A DNA stretch of 64,000 bases from Medicago truncatula (lineage: Eukaryota > Streptophyta > Magnoliopsida > Fabales > Fabaceae): contig NC_053045.1 of assembly GCF_003473485.1 (NCBI RefSeq), forward strand, positions 4,490,501 to 4,554,500, written 5' to 3'. The number at the start of each line of letters is the position of its first letter. The first letter of the stretch is position 1. Position numbers and translations under genes: made by a program. The notes under the pieces are model-generated. The model worked only from the letters and a program-made list of their open reading frames with translations, searched no databases and had not been told where the DNA came from. Positions 11,999 to 23,705 of the stretch are shown here, piece by piece.

Positions 11999-13342
11999 AT
12001 ATAATTTATGTCACTGAAACAAACACCTCCTTGAAGTTTATATTTACAACTCTCTACCATGTGAATGATGACAAAAAATTCTTGAAGGTTATATTGTGAG
12101 GCTACTTCTTCGGTTCATTATATTTGGACCGGTATAATTTATGATCTTGAATTTTAAATTTTATTTTCATGTAAATTTGTTATATAGTTATTTCGTTCAT
12201 AATGTGTTTTTATTTTAACATGTTAATCTTTCATATTTCTTGCATAGAAAGTTTATAGAGAATTTTTTATATTTGACAAAATTATCATCTTGTTATCGAT
12301 AAAAGTTAATTCAGTTTATAAGGAGTGGGTCATATCTCATAAAAATGGGAGTTCAATTTTCGTTGTTAGTATGATGACTTCTTTAGCATGTGATTTGTTA
12401 ATACCTATGTCAGCACTGGTTGAGCCATGTTCTGACTTGATGAGCCTCCAAGGTCCAATTTATCTAGACTTTTTTTTATCATTGTTTATGAATATCATTT
12501 ATAATATGAATATCGAAGAACTGAACAAATATTAAAGTATCTTTGAAGAATTATTCAATGACTAGATTTTTCTTAATCGTTGTTTATGAATATCATATGT
12601 GATAAAAAAACAGACATATCAACACTAAATGTCATGGGGACCATAAAATCAGAAAGGGGGAAAAATATAGGGGGCAAAATCGCTCGTTTAAAACTATGGG
12701 GTGCAAAATCGCACAATTGGCAAACTATAGGGGGAAAAAGTGCAATTAAGCCAATATAATTTGTGTCACCGAAACAAACACCTCCTTGAAGTTTATACTT
12801 ACAATTCTCTACCATGTGAATGATGACAAAAAAATCTTAAAGATTATATTGTGAGACTACTTCTTCGGTTCATTATATTTGGACCAGTATAATTTATGAT
12901 CTTGAGTTTTACATTTTATTTTCATGTAAATTTGTTATATAGTTATTTCGTTCATCATGTGTTTTTATTTTAACATGTTAATCTTTCATATTTCTTGCAT
13001 AGAAAGTTTATAGAATTTTTTTTATATCTCACAAAATTATCATCTTGTTGTCGATAAAAGTTAATTCAGTTTATAATGAGTGGGTCATATCTCATTAAGA
13101 TGCGAGTTCAATTTTCGTTGTTAGTATGATGACTTCTTTAGCATGTGATTTGTTAATACCTATGTCAGCACTGGTTGAGCCATGTTCTGACTTGATGAGC
13201 CTCCAAGGTCTAATTTATCTAGACTTTTTTTTTTATCATTGTTTATGAATATCGAAGAGCTAAAAAAATATTAAAGTATCTCTGAAGAATTGTTCAATGA
13301 CTATATTTTTCTTAATCATTGTTTATGAATATCATCTGTGAT
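11999..13342 (+). repeat. Internal tandem duplication in copy A only (units 11999-12603 and 12754-13342)
   Basis: A unit of about 0.6 kb (from ATATAATTT.TGTCAC to TATGAATATCAT.TGTGAT) occurs twice in copy A but once in copy B (from about 55231). The units are separated by 150 bases (12604-12753) holding G-runs such as TATAGGGGG and the echoing phrases GCAAAATCGC, which look like the remnant of another insertion. Each unit contains the same decayed coding fragment described at 12290. Confidence 0.75.
12290..12490 (+). pseudogene. Decayed hAT-type transposase C-terminal fragment (copy A)
   Basis: The frame includes KEWVISHKNGSSIFVVSMM and then LACDLLIPMSALVEPCSDL. The order 'F-VVSMM...A-DLL-IPMS-LVE' resembles the C-terminal dimerisation region (hAT-C) of hAT transposases, which normally reads PVVSMMA.DLL.IP.S.VASE. 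It is short, isolated and duplicated in the second tandem unit (about 13045-13230) and in copy B. The assignment is tentative; it could also be an unrelated fragment. Confidence 0.4.
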
Positions 13343-16329
13343 GTGTAACTAAAGAACTAAAAAATTAATATTAAAAGTATATATGAGTGATTGCTCAAGA
13401 AATGAGTTTTTTTTTTCTTCGTAATTGTTTGTGAATATCGTTAGTGATATAATTTTGAAGAACTAAAATTTTAATATCAAATCATCACTAAAGAATAACT
13501 TAAAGAAAAAATCGATCATTGTTTATGAAGATCACTTTTGATTTAATTCTTGAACAACTTAAAGTTTAATATTAAAGTATCGTGTTAGAATTTCTCAATG
13601 AATAGAATTTATCGTCATTGTTTGTGATCATCATTTATGAAGCGATTGGTTTCTTGATGAAATAGACGTTATTTATGTCTCTTACTTTTGCTCTTAAAGT
13701 AATAGAATTGAGTGTATTATTTCAAAAGTATTTTGAAAGATTAGTCGTATTTGTAATGGAACAAAAAAATAATGGATGGTTGAAAGGGTGAAAGATCGCG
13801 TTATTTGCTGAATTTTATTTCAACAAATGGATCCGTACTATACTATTCATTTATATAATAAATGTTGTGCTTAACATAATTGATGCAGTAGAGATTATCA
13901 CTCATGTGATATGTGAATGTGAAAAATATATTGATATTAATTATAATTATGTTTAAGTTCTAAAATTTAAATTTGAAAAAATAAGAAGAAGAATTAAACA
14001 ATGTTGTAGCATGACGGTAAAAGGCATTTTGAAACCCACAATTTGCTTATATGAAGAGTTGTAGCTATGAAATGAAACTAAAATTATAGATGAGTTAAGT
14101 GAATGTAGAATAGGCAATAATAAGTAAAAAAAAAAAACAAAGATTGATAAAAACTAGCAAAACTATATAATTCCAAAAACAAACATTTCTTACATGAGAA
14201 TCGTCGTTTTGTAAAAAAAATCTTATTCTCGATCAATGGAGGAGATGTGAGAATCGTCATTTTGTTCAAATTTTCAATCAACCAATCGATTGCGTTATAG
14301 CATAGTATGTTCATTTCATCTAAAACTTCTTACATGACTTTCTTGAGCATTTTCTTCCATGTTTCTTTACTAACTTTCAATGACTCCGCCACTTATCTCA
14401 TGAGTTCATTATCTCCTGTGCACCTACCCTTACAAGCACGAGTAAATTATACTTTATTTTATTGAGAAACTTGGTTCCTCTAAATCAATATACATGTTGA
14501 AACATTATTCGTTTACATTGTTTATGTGTTTATGACATCATCTGCATCAACTCCATGTTCTAATTGAATTTCACTTGCTCCGTATTGAACATATATCGAC
14601 AATGTTATCCCAAAAGAAAACTTGGTTCCTCTAAATAAATATACATGTTGAAACCTTAAAGGTCATGATAAAATAGAGGGCATAAATTGCAGATGAAGAA
14701 ATTGGGGTTGGAGATAAAGAAGAAAAAACAGAGGGATGAAGAAGGTATAGTTTTTAAATTTCAAATTCTGATGTTCACGTTTTTTCAATTTGACTCCTCT
14801 GCAATTTTACGTTTTTAGTTTTGGTCCCTCAAATCTAGTCACTTATCATCTTTCATGCACATAGGTGTGCTTTGCCAACTCAGCAAGTGACACATGTGCC
14901 TCTGTTAGCCAACACAATTTTTTTTAACAGAACCTGACATTAGGGACCAATTCCAAAAATTTAAGAAGATATAAGGGCTATTTCACAAAAAAATAATAAT
15001 AAAGGGACTAAAACAAAAAACACGCCAACTTACGAAGACCTTTTACATATTTGAATTTTAGTAAATATTGGAAGAGAAATTAAATTTTTAACATGGTTTC
15101 CACAGCAGAACATGTACGTCAAACAAGGAAAAAGAAACATAACATTCATATATATTATTCTTCTATCGTTAATGAAAACAGTATCAAGTATTGACATTAA
15201 CTTGTGACAATTGATTCTAAACCCTAATTGATTAAAAATCGTGATGAATATTAAATAAAACGCATTTCACACTTACTCAGATTGTAATAAAACCTAAAAG
15301 ATAAATTTTTAACATGGTCTGCACTACTTTTCTTGTGCCTTTAACTCTAAACCTACGTCTTCTTTCTCAGTAACTCCCTCTAAACACTGTTTCAACTCGT
15401 TTTCTCCATACTATTCCTATAACTACCTAAAAATTTGGTTCAAATTCATTTCCTCGTACATGTCCTTTGCGACTCCCTTAAAATATTGTTGCAACTCATT
15501 TCCCCAATCTTCTTCATCTGCAACTACCTCAAAAATTTAGTTTTATTATTTTCAATTTATCGTCTTCTTCTTCTTCCTTTTCATCTAACTCTCCCGTAAA
15601 ATCAAGAGAATCTGACACTTTTTTCAAGTTTGAGCTTGATTCATATTCTTCATCCGCAACTCTATCAAACTCAAGGAAATTTGCCAGTTATCAAATTTTA
15701 GAGAATCTTATATTCTTTTCAACTTACCGTCTTCATCATTTTCCTTTTCAACTCTCACAAAATCCATAAAATAATCTACTTTTCAAATTCACAATTTTAT
15801 TATCTTCAATTAAACCTCTAGACACTCGTAACTATACAATAATCATTTATTGTGCTAAGCAACTAATCAAAAGAAACTCAAGACAACATCGAACAAACAT
15901 TACTTGCTTTTTGAAACACAAAAACGACTCCTATTAAGCAAGCTTTTTAATTTGTCAAAACTATTTTCATTTTGACATCAAAATCTTGGCGATTGGGACA
16001 ATAACGCAGCTATTTAGGTACTAATCGGGACGCGTAGGGGTGTAATCAAAGATAATTTAAGGTGTAACTAGTAAAAATGTTAGGTATTGTTTGTATGTAA
16101 CTGGGCTCTCTTCCTTCCGGCTCCGCTATTTCTCTCTCCTCCTTCTTTCATTTCATCTTTCTCAAATTAACAAAAAAAAAAAAAAAAACCTCACTCATTT
16201 TCTTGATTTTGAATTTTCGTTTTGATTTTGCTTCCGTATAACGAGTAACCCAGTTACATACAATTAACCCGAAAGGTCTTGTTGGTTTCTCCTGAAACTG
16301 GTTTACTCTGTTCTTTTGATATCACTCTC

Positions 16330-19300
16330 ATGTCGATATCCTTAGAGAGCGAAACAGCTTCGTTTCTTGGTTCTGAAGCTCACACTAATCTTCAAAGAAT
16401 ACTCCGATCATGCCCTAAAGTACGAACTCTTTTTTTCTCTAATTTATTTATTTTTTTGCTTACTGTAAATATTCTTTTATATTCAACTGTAAAGTATGAA
16501 TTTCAAGGTGAAGTAATGCAAACAACTTTGATCGATGATGATTATGGCTCTGTTTGGATAAACAGCTTAATTAAGTGCTTATTAGCATAAGCGCTTATCA
16601 TATAAGTGCTTGTGTATAATGCTATTCTTATACAAAATATAAAATAAAGTCGAATAGTTTTATATAAGCTATAGTGTATCTTTGGTTTCACTTTTTGAGG
16701 GACCAAAACTGATTCTAGTTTGTAACTTGAAGTATGAAATTGGAGCTTTTGATTCTAGAATTGATTTTTACACTCAAATTTATTGTTCTACTCACTTTTA
16801 CATCAATGTCTCCAAAACAAAAATCACTTTACCTACATCTTACTTTTAGTCGGAATCAATTTTACATAATCTATCAACTCAAAATCAATTTATGTCACTG
16901 CATAATCAAACAGACACATATCCATGAGATTTTATGGAAATAAGCTAACAGATTATGGACATGTCATAAGTTGTTTCCATAAGTTCCTCTAAGTAGTTAA
17001 ACAAGTAGGTAAGCTCATACATGTCAGTTCAAAATTCAAATAGATCCTTATTGTGCAATGTAGCAAGCAAAAAAGTTGAAAGGATAAAAACGGATGATTG
17101 TTTGTCTTGTTAGTTAATTGAAAGGATTAACTTGCTGCTGATAGTGATGATTTTATATGCATGGTAGTTGGATGAAGTTGGAGACTCCCACGAGTATGAA
17201 AACACGTTCTCAGAGCTTGTCAATTTCCTTGATTCTTTATTGGATGCTGCTTTTTCTGATCCGTACAATGAACATAAGGAGAACGATGCATTTGAAGCTC
17301 TGTCAGAGATTCATCGATACATTTGTTCCCCGTCTCTTGACCAGGTGATTTAACTATTTTCTGTCATTTTTTCACAATCATTTCACTGTTTCATAATGTA
17401 GAAGGTGTTTGGACACTTATTCGATAAGTAGTTATTATATATAAGAGCTTCTGCTTAAGTTTTTTGTACAATCGAAGAGTTTATGGATTTGGAACCATTG
17501 CGGTTGAGAAACCATGCAGTTACACACTGTACTTAATCTCTGCCATTGATTTGAGATCAGGTGGATTAAATTACAGATTCATTACAAATCATCTCATCCA
17601 TCAATTTTAAATCGGATGGTTGAGGTGAGGAACTGAGTCACACAGTTACTGCACCGAATCCATTTCCATAGTTTATGGGTGTAAACTCTGTATAGATTGT
17701 TTGTATTAGCTATTTTGAAGAGCTTATAAAAATAATTCAAAGCAGCTTGTTAGCATGTCATAAGCTATTTCTATCAGCTCTTCTTATGACCTACACAAGT
17801 GTTTGTGTAATAAGCCCAAAAAAGTAATTTCAAACGCCCATATAGACTTGGAAAATAGAAATCAAACAGCATAGAGACACGCCATTATCATTCGGAGCAT
17901 GTCTTCTTTCAATTCCACAGTATCATGTAAGTTATATTGAAGAGTTATTGATTAGTTAGTGATTTGACAGGAAGTTGTTGATGCTCTTTCCTTTGAAGTG
18001 CCAAAGGCTGTTTCAAAGTTTGCTGGTATTTCAAGCAAATTTTCGGACATGGCAATTAGCATCATTGATCAGTTCATAGCAAAATGTGGTCCAAGGGATA
18101 TGCTTTCAATTCTCTGTGATGTGAGTCTATTATCTTTATTTATGATTAAATGTATACTTCAGTGTTTAGAAGATATATGTGAAATCACATTAGTCCTCCA
18201 TTAATTAAAGATATCAAGTTGGTCCTTCACTGATAATTAAATTGTTGCGTACCAGAAGTACATCAACATACAAAATATAGAAAAAAGATATTAATATGCA
18301 CAAATACTGTAATAACTGTGTGCTATTGATGATGAAAAATGACAATGCAGTGGGGAAGAAGATCCCTAACTACCCACAGAGCACTGCTCCTTCAGAGAAA
18401 GGACTTTCTCTGCCCAAACCTTCTTAGGTCGTAACTGAACAGTGATGAATCCTCCTCTATTGCTATCCCTATCCTTTATATAACTGTCATTTCCCTCTAA
18501 CAAACAAGCCACATCAGCAAATGTAACCCACTCCCCTATTTAGTTCATTAGTTGGGCTTAGGCCCAAATCTAGTACCTAACATAAATCCCATCAGTTTCA
18601 TCCTTTTAGGGATCGATATGATATCACTGTAAGAACTAACTTGATGGCATTATTCAAGGAATAATTTGATGCATTGCTAAATTAACAAACGACCTGATGA
18701 CACATATACCTTTGAAGTCCAAAATGGACATTTTCGGATTTAACTATGTGCTGTTGGTCGTTTTGTATCTTTAAATATCTGTTTGCATATTGCATAGGTA
18801 GATTTGAAGTATGTTAGTTGAGTTAAATCTTTTAATGTACATTTACAGAAAGCTTCTATGATACTTCTTGTTTTGTGCCTTATGTGACTAGTTAGCCATT
18901 GAATGAATATTTTTGTAGAATCCAGATAGTCAATAAGAGTGTCTTTTTACATCCACCACCACCGTTTTCTTTATTACACACCCTGGGCTTGAGATCTATA
19001 GCAATCTCACATTTTTTTTTCTTTCAAAAACAAACAGGAGGGAGCAGGGGAGGGATTTTTGTAAATAAGGGACGGGGAGGCACTTATGCCAGACAAACTA
19101 TCTCTGAGGGGATTTAATTTCAGTCCCTTGGAAAGTTGGAATTACAAGGCTAAGCGGTCACCACTGCACCACTAATGCCCTGGTATCTATTCTGATCCCA
19201 CATCAAGTAGAGATATAGACAAAGTAATTCTTTTAAGACTCAGGCAATCCTTTATCCGTTGAGCTAGCTTTTGTATTAAGTAAACCTAGCGAAATTCTAA

Positions 19301-22300
19301 TTTGATGAAGAGGACCATCCCATGATCCTACATCGAAATATCAAAGTTTTTCTACCAAGGCTCGGTTAGCCTAACCTCTTGAGTTATTTTTCTTTTGAGA
19401 TTGAGTTAGGCCTAGGGCAAATTCTTTTAAGATCAATTTCTTTTAACTAGCCCATCACATAACCTTGACATGACACCTAGTCACCAATATTTTACTTCTT
19501 ACTATTCTTGCTATTTCCGAAATCAAATGTTTACATTCTACTCCATGGCTATGTATTAAAAAAAGGACTTTTTCTTTTTTTGGTTATAGTCATATCATAG
19601 GTAACATGCAAAAAAGCACTTTGACATTTTATTTGTTTAGTTTCGGTTAATGTTTTGATCCTATGCTTCTTTTAATTTAATTGAAACAGACATTAGGTTA
19701 CTCAAGTAAGGTGACTAATGCTGCGAGTTACATTGTTCCTCCTTTATCAGGGATCTCAAAGGGTAATTTTGCAGTGAACTTTTTGATTATTGGATATAAT
19801 GTACAACTGTAACCTCTGTTCAATAAAGAAACATGGCAGCGATCACGTTGTGAATTCATTGCTAATGTAGGGCTTGAAAGATCATGTTCATTGTCTTGTT
19901 TCTTTTAGAATTTGAAACTCCCGATCTGATTGGATTAGCTTACGCACTTTTGTTTATCTTGAATCTTAGTAGCTCAACCCACGTTTTTTACCCCTATTTG
20001 CCAGGCTCATTTTTTTTTCGTTTTCATGGCCTGAGTTTCATCAAATTGGTGATCATATAAATATTTATGTTAATATGGATAAAATTACTTGGTTTGGTAA
20101 GACTTATCGAATGTATTTATGATTATTTTTTTCACCCACACTAGCTAAGCAAATGATAAGATCAATTTGAAAGATATGTATTAAAAAGGATAGGTAATGT
20201 CTATTAAAGTCTGGTCACATGTCTAAGTGAAATAATGAAACCAGAGTAATTTTTTACAAGATAGTGTGGTTTTGCTTCAGCATTTTGAACTATCCTTTTG
20301 AGGAGAAGTGTTTTGGATTGGAGTAGTTGCTTGAATCTTGAGTTTAACTGGACTCATACCAAACAAATCCTAGCAAAGTATTTCTTTGAGTAAAGTGGTA
20401 TGTCATGGGTGAGAAAGAAATGTATTTTGTTTGTTTTTTGTGTGAAAATGTTCAATATTGCTCTTGGATGATATTCAAGTTGATATATGGATATCTGAGA
20501 TGAGAGAGTGTATATGAAATATAATGTCAACCTTGCAATACAGAGAGGAATAAACAAATCTTATTTTGAAATTGGAATTTTATGTCAAATCACCAAATAA
20601 TAATAATAACAAAAACAACAATAATAATAACTTTGAAGGTCCTTAGCTTGAGCTTGATATCAAATCACCAATAGTCTTGTTAGCTGCATATTGTACATAA
20701 CATTTTGTTTGGGGTTGTCTCCAATGGAGAATCTGTCCAATCACTTTATCATGTTCATTTTCTATGCATATTTGTTGATGAAATGCAAATCCTTAATGCC
20801 AGTTTTTGGTCGAGCATCTGTGTTTCGCTCTTTCAATGATTTGATGCCATATTCCTTGGATGTTTTCATTCATACCTATTTTTCCTTTTCAGTCCTTATA
20901 TCCATCCGGAGGCGTCAGTTTCAGCAAGTAAAAGAAACCATTCCTATAATTCTTAATGTATTGAAGGCTGTATCTTTGAAGTCAGACGAAGAACTCGATA
21001 ATGTCTTTGACCGAGCTGTTGAGATTGCAAATTCTATATATGAAGTTTGCGATAAGTTGGTGGTCTGTCTATTATAAAACATTTCATCTTTTCATTTGTT
21101 GGGAGAACATAAATTATTGTTATATTTTCAATTTTTTGCCGACATTTTTTCACTTAACAGGATGAGGATGCTGCAAGGGAGAAGTTCCGATCTCTGCTTG
21201 GTCTATATGTCCTGCAGTGCTTGGTAATTGCTCTGTACTGCATTTAAATTTTATAATTATTTTCCTTCCCAAGTTCACATCCACTACATTAATGTGATTT
21301 AATATGTTGCCATGCACTGTTCAGGCTCTTGTTTCAGCTGGTGTAAGCTATACAGCTTCAAGTTGTCATTCGCTAGTACTACAACTGTCACGAATTTCAT
21401 CATATTGTGGTTTATCTTATCTCAGTCTAGTTACAACTTATGATGTCGAGGTTGTGGCTAGCGCCGTTTTTGGAGGTAGTACTCTTAGGCTAAAGCTGTT
21501 AATTTATTTCGATGTTTACTCAGGCACTGTTTGTTTACACAATTTTTTAATCCATGTCAATTACGCAGAAAATAAAGATGATTATATGGACTGTTTATCT
21601 CATATCAAGCATGGTTGCGCTCTTTCAGGTCTGTGATAGGACAAAATTTCTGTAATTAAATTCTTGCCTTTTGTATTATGATTTCTTTTACACCAGCCCA
21701 TCAAATTCCATTTTTGCCAGTGATTTGGGGGCATGTCTCAGAGGAAGTTGCCCATGCTGCTAAAGAAGATATGACTGTGGTCAAGGATGAGCTTCGTAAT
21801 AACCAGATCAAAAGGTGGCAAGCAATAGGAACATTAAAACATGTTCTTTCCTTTGTAAGTCTGCCGTGGGAGTTAAAGAAACATACTATCAACTTCTTAC
21901 TTTGCATCACAGATGGCGATATCCGTGGAAACTGCGATGATGAACAGTCCCAGTGGTCGTCTTATATGCCAAATCTTTTTTCTGCTCTACAGGTACTGCA
22001 ATTCCTGACTTCAGTTTGTTTTCATTGCTCGATCATTTACTTTTTCTACGAGGAAGATGCCGACACGTTCCTCACTTTTGATTACACTATAACATTTCAG
22101 GCTGTTAAAATGGTCATCATGTATACTCCAGACCCAGAACATAGAAAAAACTCATTTGCTGTGTTAAAAGGAGTGAGTTTCTTATGCTATTCAATGCCTT
22201 TTAAGTTGCAAGTTTTTTTTATTTTTTTATTTATATAGTTTACGTATAATATTTAATCTTCATTTTATGAAATTGAGATATATGTTAATGTCTTGTGTGT

Positions 22301-23705
22301 GTTCATGTTACTCAAAGGTACTTGCTGATATTCCAATTTCTCAAAGGCTTGACATCTTGATAGCATTGATTACAAATACCGACTCTTCCTCCATGGTAAT
22401 TCTCTTGCTAGCAATTCTCTTCTTGAGGAGTGTTAGCAACACACCATCTAACACTCTTTTTCTAACACACTTCCTAGTTCCTATTGATTGAAATTTATGG
22501 AGTCTCAACCCACTTCGCTTGGCCTAGTGGTATAGGCTTGGGATTTTGGAGTGTGCTCCTCCTCAAGGTCTCAGGTTTGATTCTCTCTGGTGCCAATTTG
22601 AGGGGGTTAGTTTAGCTTCTTCAAAAAAAAAAAAAAAAAAAAAAATTTATGGAGTCTCACTATTTTGGAAATCGATCTCACTAAATCTTTGAGTCTCACA
22701 AATTTGGTGTGACCCATATAATTTTAGTCAATAGAATAGTATTAGAAAAATAGTGTTAAAAGGGTGTTGCTAACATGTCTCTTCTCTTAATCACAATTCG
22801 TTTAGCTACATTGTTTATTTAACTAGCTGGAAGTGTTAAATTATCTAATGGTGGTCTTGCATCTCTCTGTAGATTGCCATTTTGGTTGATCTTGTTCGGA
22901 GGGAAATGCACACAGAAATCTCCAGTAGTACGTCAGTAGTAAAAGATGTCCAACATATTGATATATCATTCTGGACTCCCAGTGTTCTTGAGTTGGTGGA
23001 GTCAATTCTAAGACCTCCACAGGGAGGACCTCCTTCCCTACCAGAGCAGAGTGATGCGGTATTCTTCCTGTTTCATAGTATTTGAAAAAGCACTATGCGT
23101 TATTCTGGTTTCATTTTTCGGTTATGCACTGTTTTGAAAAGGCTGTAGGTAATAGCATTCTGTTTACAACCTGCAGGTGCTGTCAGCTCTCAACCTATAC
23201 AGATTTGTAATAATGACAGAATCTACAGGTATGCAACATCAACTAAAGCAATCAAAAGATGGTGAAAACTACATTTCAAGAGTTCTTGATAAAAATGTAT
23301 TTAATTTGGAAGAGTTTTTTTTTTTGAGAAACAAGTACTTTATTTTTTAAGTTAACGGGCCTCTTAATTGTTAATTGTTCCTAAGCAGAAATAATTTTTC
23401 CTGGGTTTTGGTTTAATAATTACTAGTTGCGAGATGATCTAAATTAAAGTATAATTAAAGTTTCACAATTATGTTTTGTAACAGGAAAGACAAACTACAC
23501 TGGAGTCTTGTCGAGGAGCAGTTTAAACAAGGTCTACAATGAATGGCTGCTTCCTTTGCGTACGCTAGTGACAGGTATAATGGTAGAGAACAAGAGTGAT
23601 TATGATGAGCTTGCAATTGACACTCTATGCACCCTTAATCCACTCGAGTTGGTGTTGTATCGGTGCATTGAGCTTGTAGAAGAGAAGCTAAAGCAAGTCA
23701 CATAA
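16330..23705 (+). CDS. ALF4: ALF4 / glomulin-like protein (Aberrant Root Formation 4)
   Basis: Fourteen exons: 16330-16419, 17168-17344, 17971-18120, 19690-19762, 20893-21059, 21161-21223, 21325-21475, 21569-21628, 21721-21992, 22101-22172, 22318-22395, 22873-23058, 23177-23228, 23485-23705. All junctions are GT-AG and in phase. The product is 603 aa, close to Arabidopsis ALF4 (about 626). It is a helical, HEAT-like protein without obvious catalytic motifs; recognisable stretches include SDMAISIIDQFIAKCGPRDM and IKRWQAIGTLKHVLSFV. ALF4 is the plant homologue of glomulin: it binds RBX1, restrains SCF ubiquitin ligases, and is needed for pericycle divisions that start lateral roots. The start at 16330 gives MSISLESETASFLGSEAH. 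Upstream frame from 16279 is open but lacks an ATG in a good context. Introns hold SINE and MITE insertions. The promoter side is the end of duplication copy A. Confidence 0.93.
16548..17045. repeat. MITE-like sequence in ALF4 intron 1, probably nested
   Basis: The left part (TTTGGATAAACAGCTTAATTAAG, about 16553-16680) and the right part (about 16930-17045, with CATGTCATAAGTTGTTTCCATAAG) resemble the two ends of a common legume MITE with internal pairing. They are separated by 16683-16920, which looks like a separate insertion. A similar fragment pair recurs in intron 2 (about 17400-17480 and 17690-17850). Ends and target duplications were not resolved. Confidence 0.35.
17487..17669. mobile_element. 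MITE-like insertion in ALF4 intron 2
   Basis: A 183-bp block is bracketed by the 9-bp repeat AGTTTATGG (17478-17486 and 17670-17678). It carries related inverted sequences near its ends (ATTTGG near the left, CCGAATCCAT near the right) and lies inside older MITE-like sequence. A 9-bp duplication suggests a Mutator-type origin. The inverted repeats are weak, so the class is uncertain. Confidence 0.5.
22508..22642 (+). mobile_element. tRNA-derived SINE in ALF4 intron 11
   Basis: An A-box-like TGGCCTAGTGGTATAGG (22519-22535) and a B-box-like GGTTTGATTCTC (22573-22584) are followed by a short body and a long A-run (22624 on). The 17-bp target duplication AAATTTATGGAGTCTCA flanks it (22491-22507 and 22643-22659). 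It is a different family from the SINE at 7555-7692. It lies in a GT-AG intron and does not disturb the coding exons. Confidence 0.9.

Larger units (their letters stand above)
7088..16244 (+). repeat. Segmental duplication, copy A (partner 49690-59491)
   Basis: This 9.2-kb stretch matches 49690-59491 collinearly in direct orientation. Sample blocks I compared by eye look roughly 95% identical. Matching landmarks: the short ORF at 7291/49883, the Helitron 3' tail at 11241/54471, the hAT-like coding fragment at 12290/55557, and the pyrimidine-rich promoter end at about 16100/59200. Left junction: homology begins at TTAAACCAAC (7088 and 49690). Right junction: it ends at TTCCGTATAACGA (16244 and 59491). 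Copy A has a private SINE, a private LINE, an internal tandem duplication and several deletions relative to copy B. No intact gene is seen inside. The shared short ORF (65 shared residues from FCSTLCRVYKEF) is unrecognised. Confidence 0.92.

Noticed and set aside
18340-18600. Possible LTR fragment in ALF4 intron 3
   Set aside because: The texture (ending ...TTGGGCTTAGGCCCAAATC...) recalls a retroelement LTR, but no paired end, primer site or target duplication could be shown.
22519-22584. Second tRNA-like sequence in ALF4 intron 11
   Set aside because: Same reasoning: flanked by a 17-bp duplication with a long A-run, so it is a SINE.
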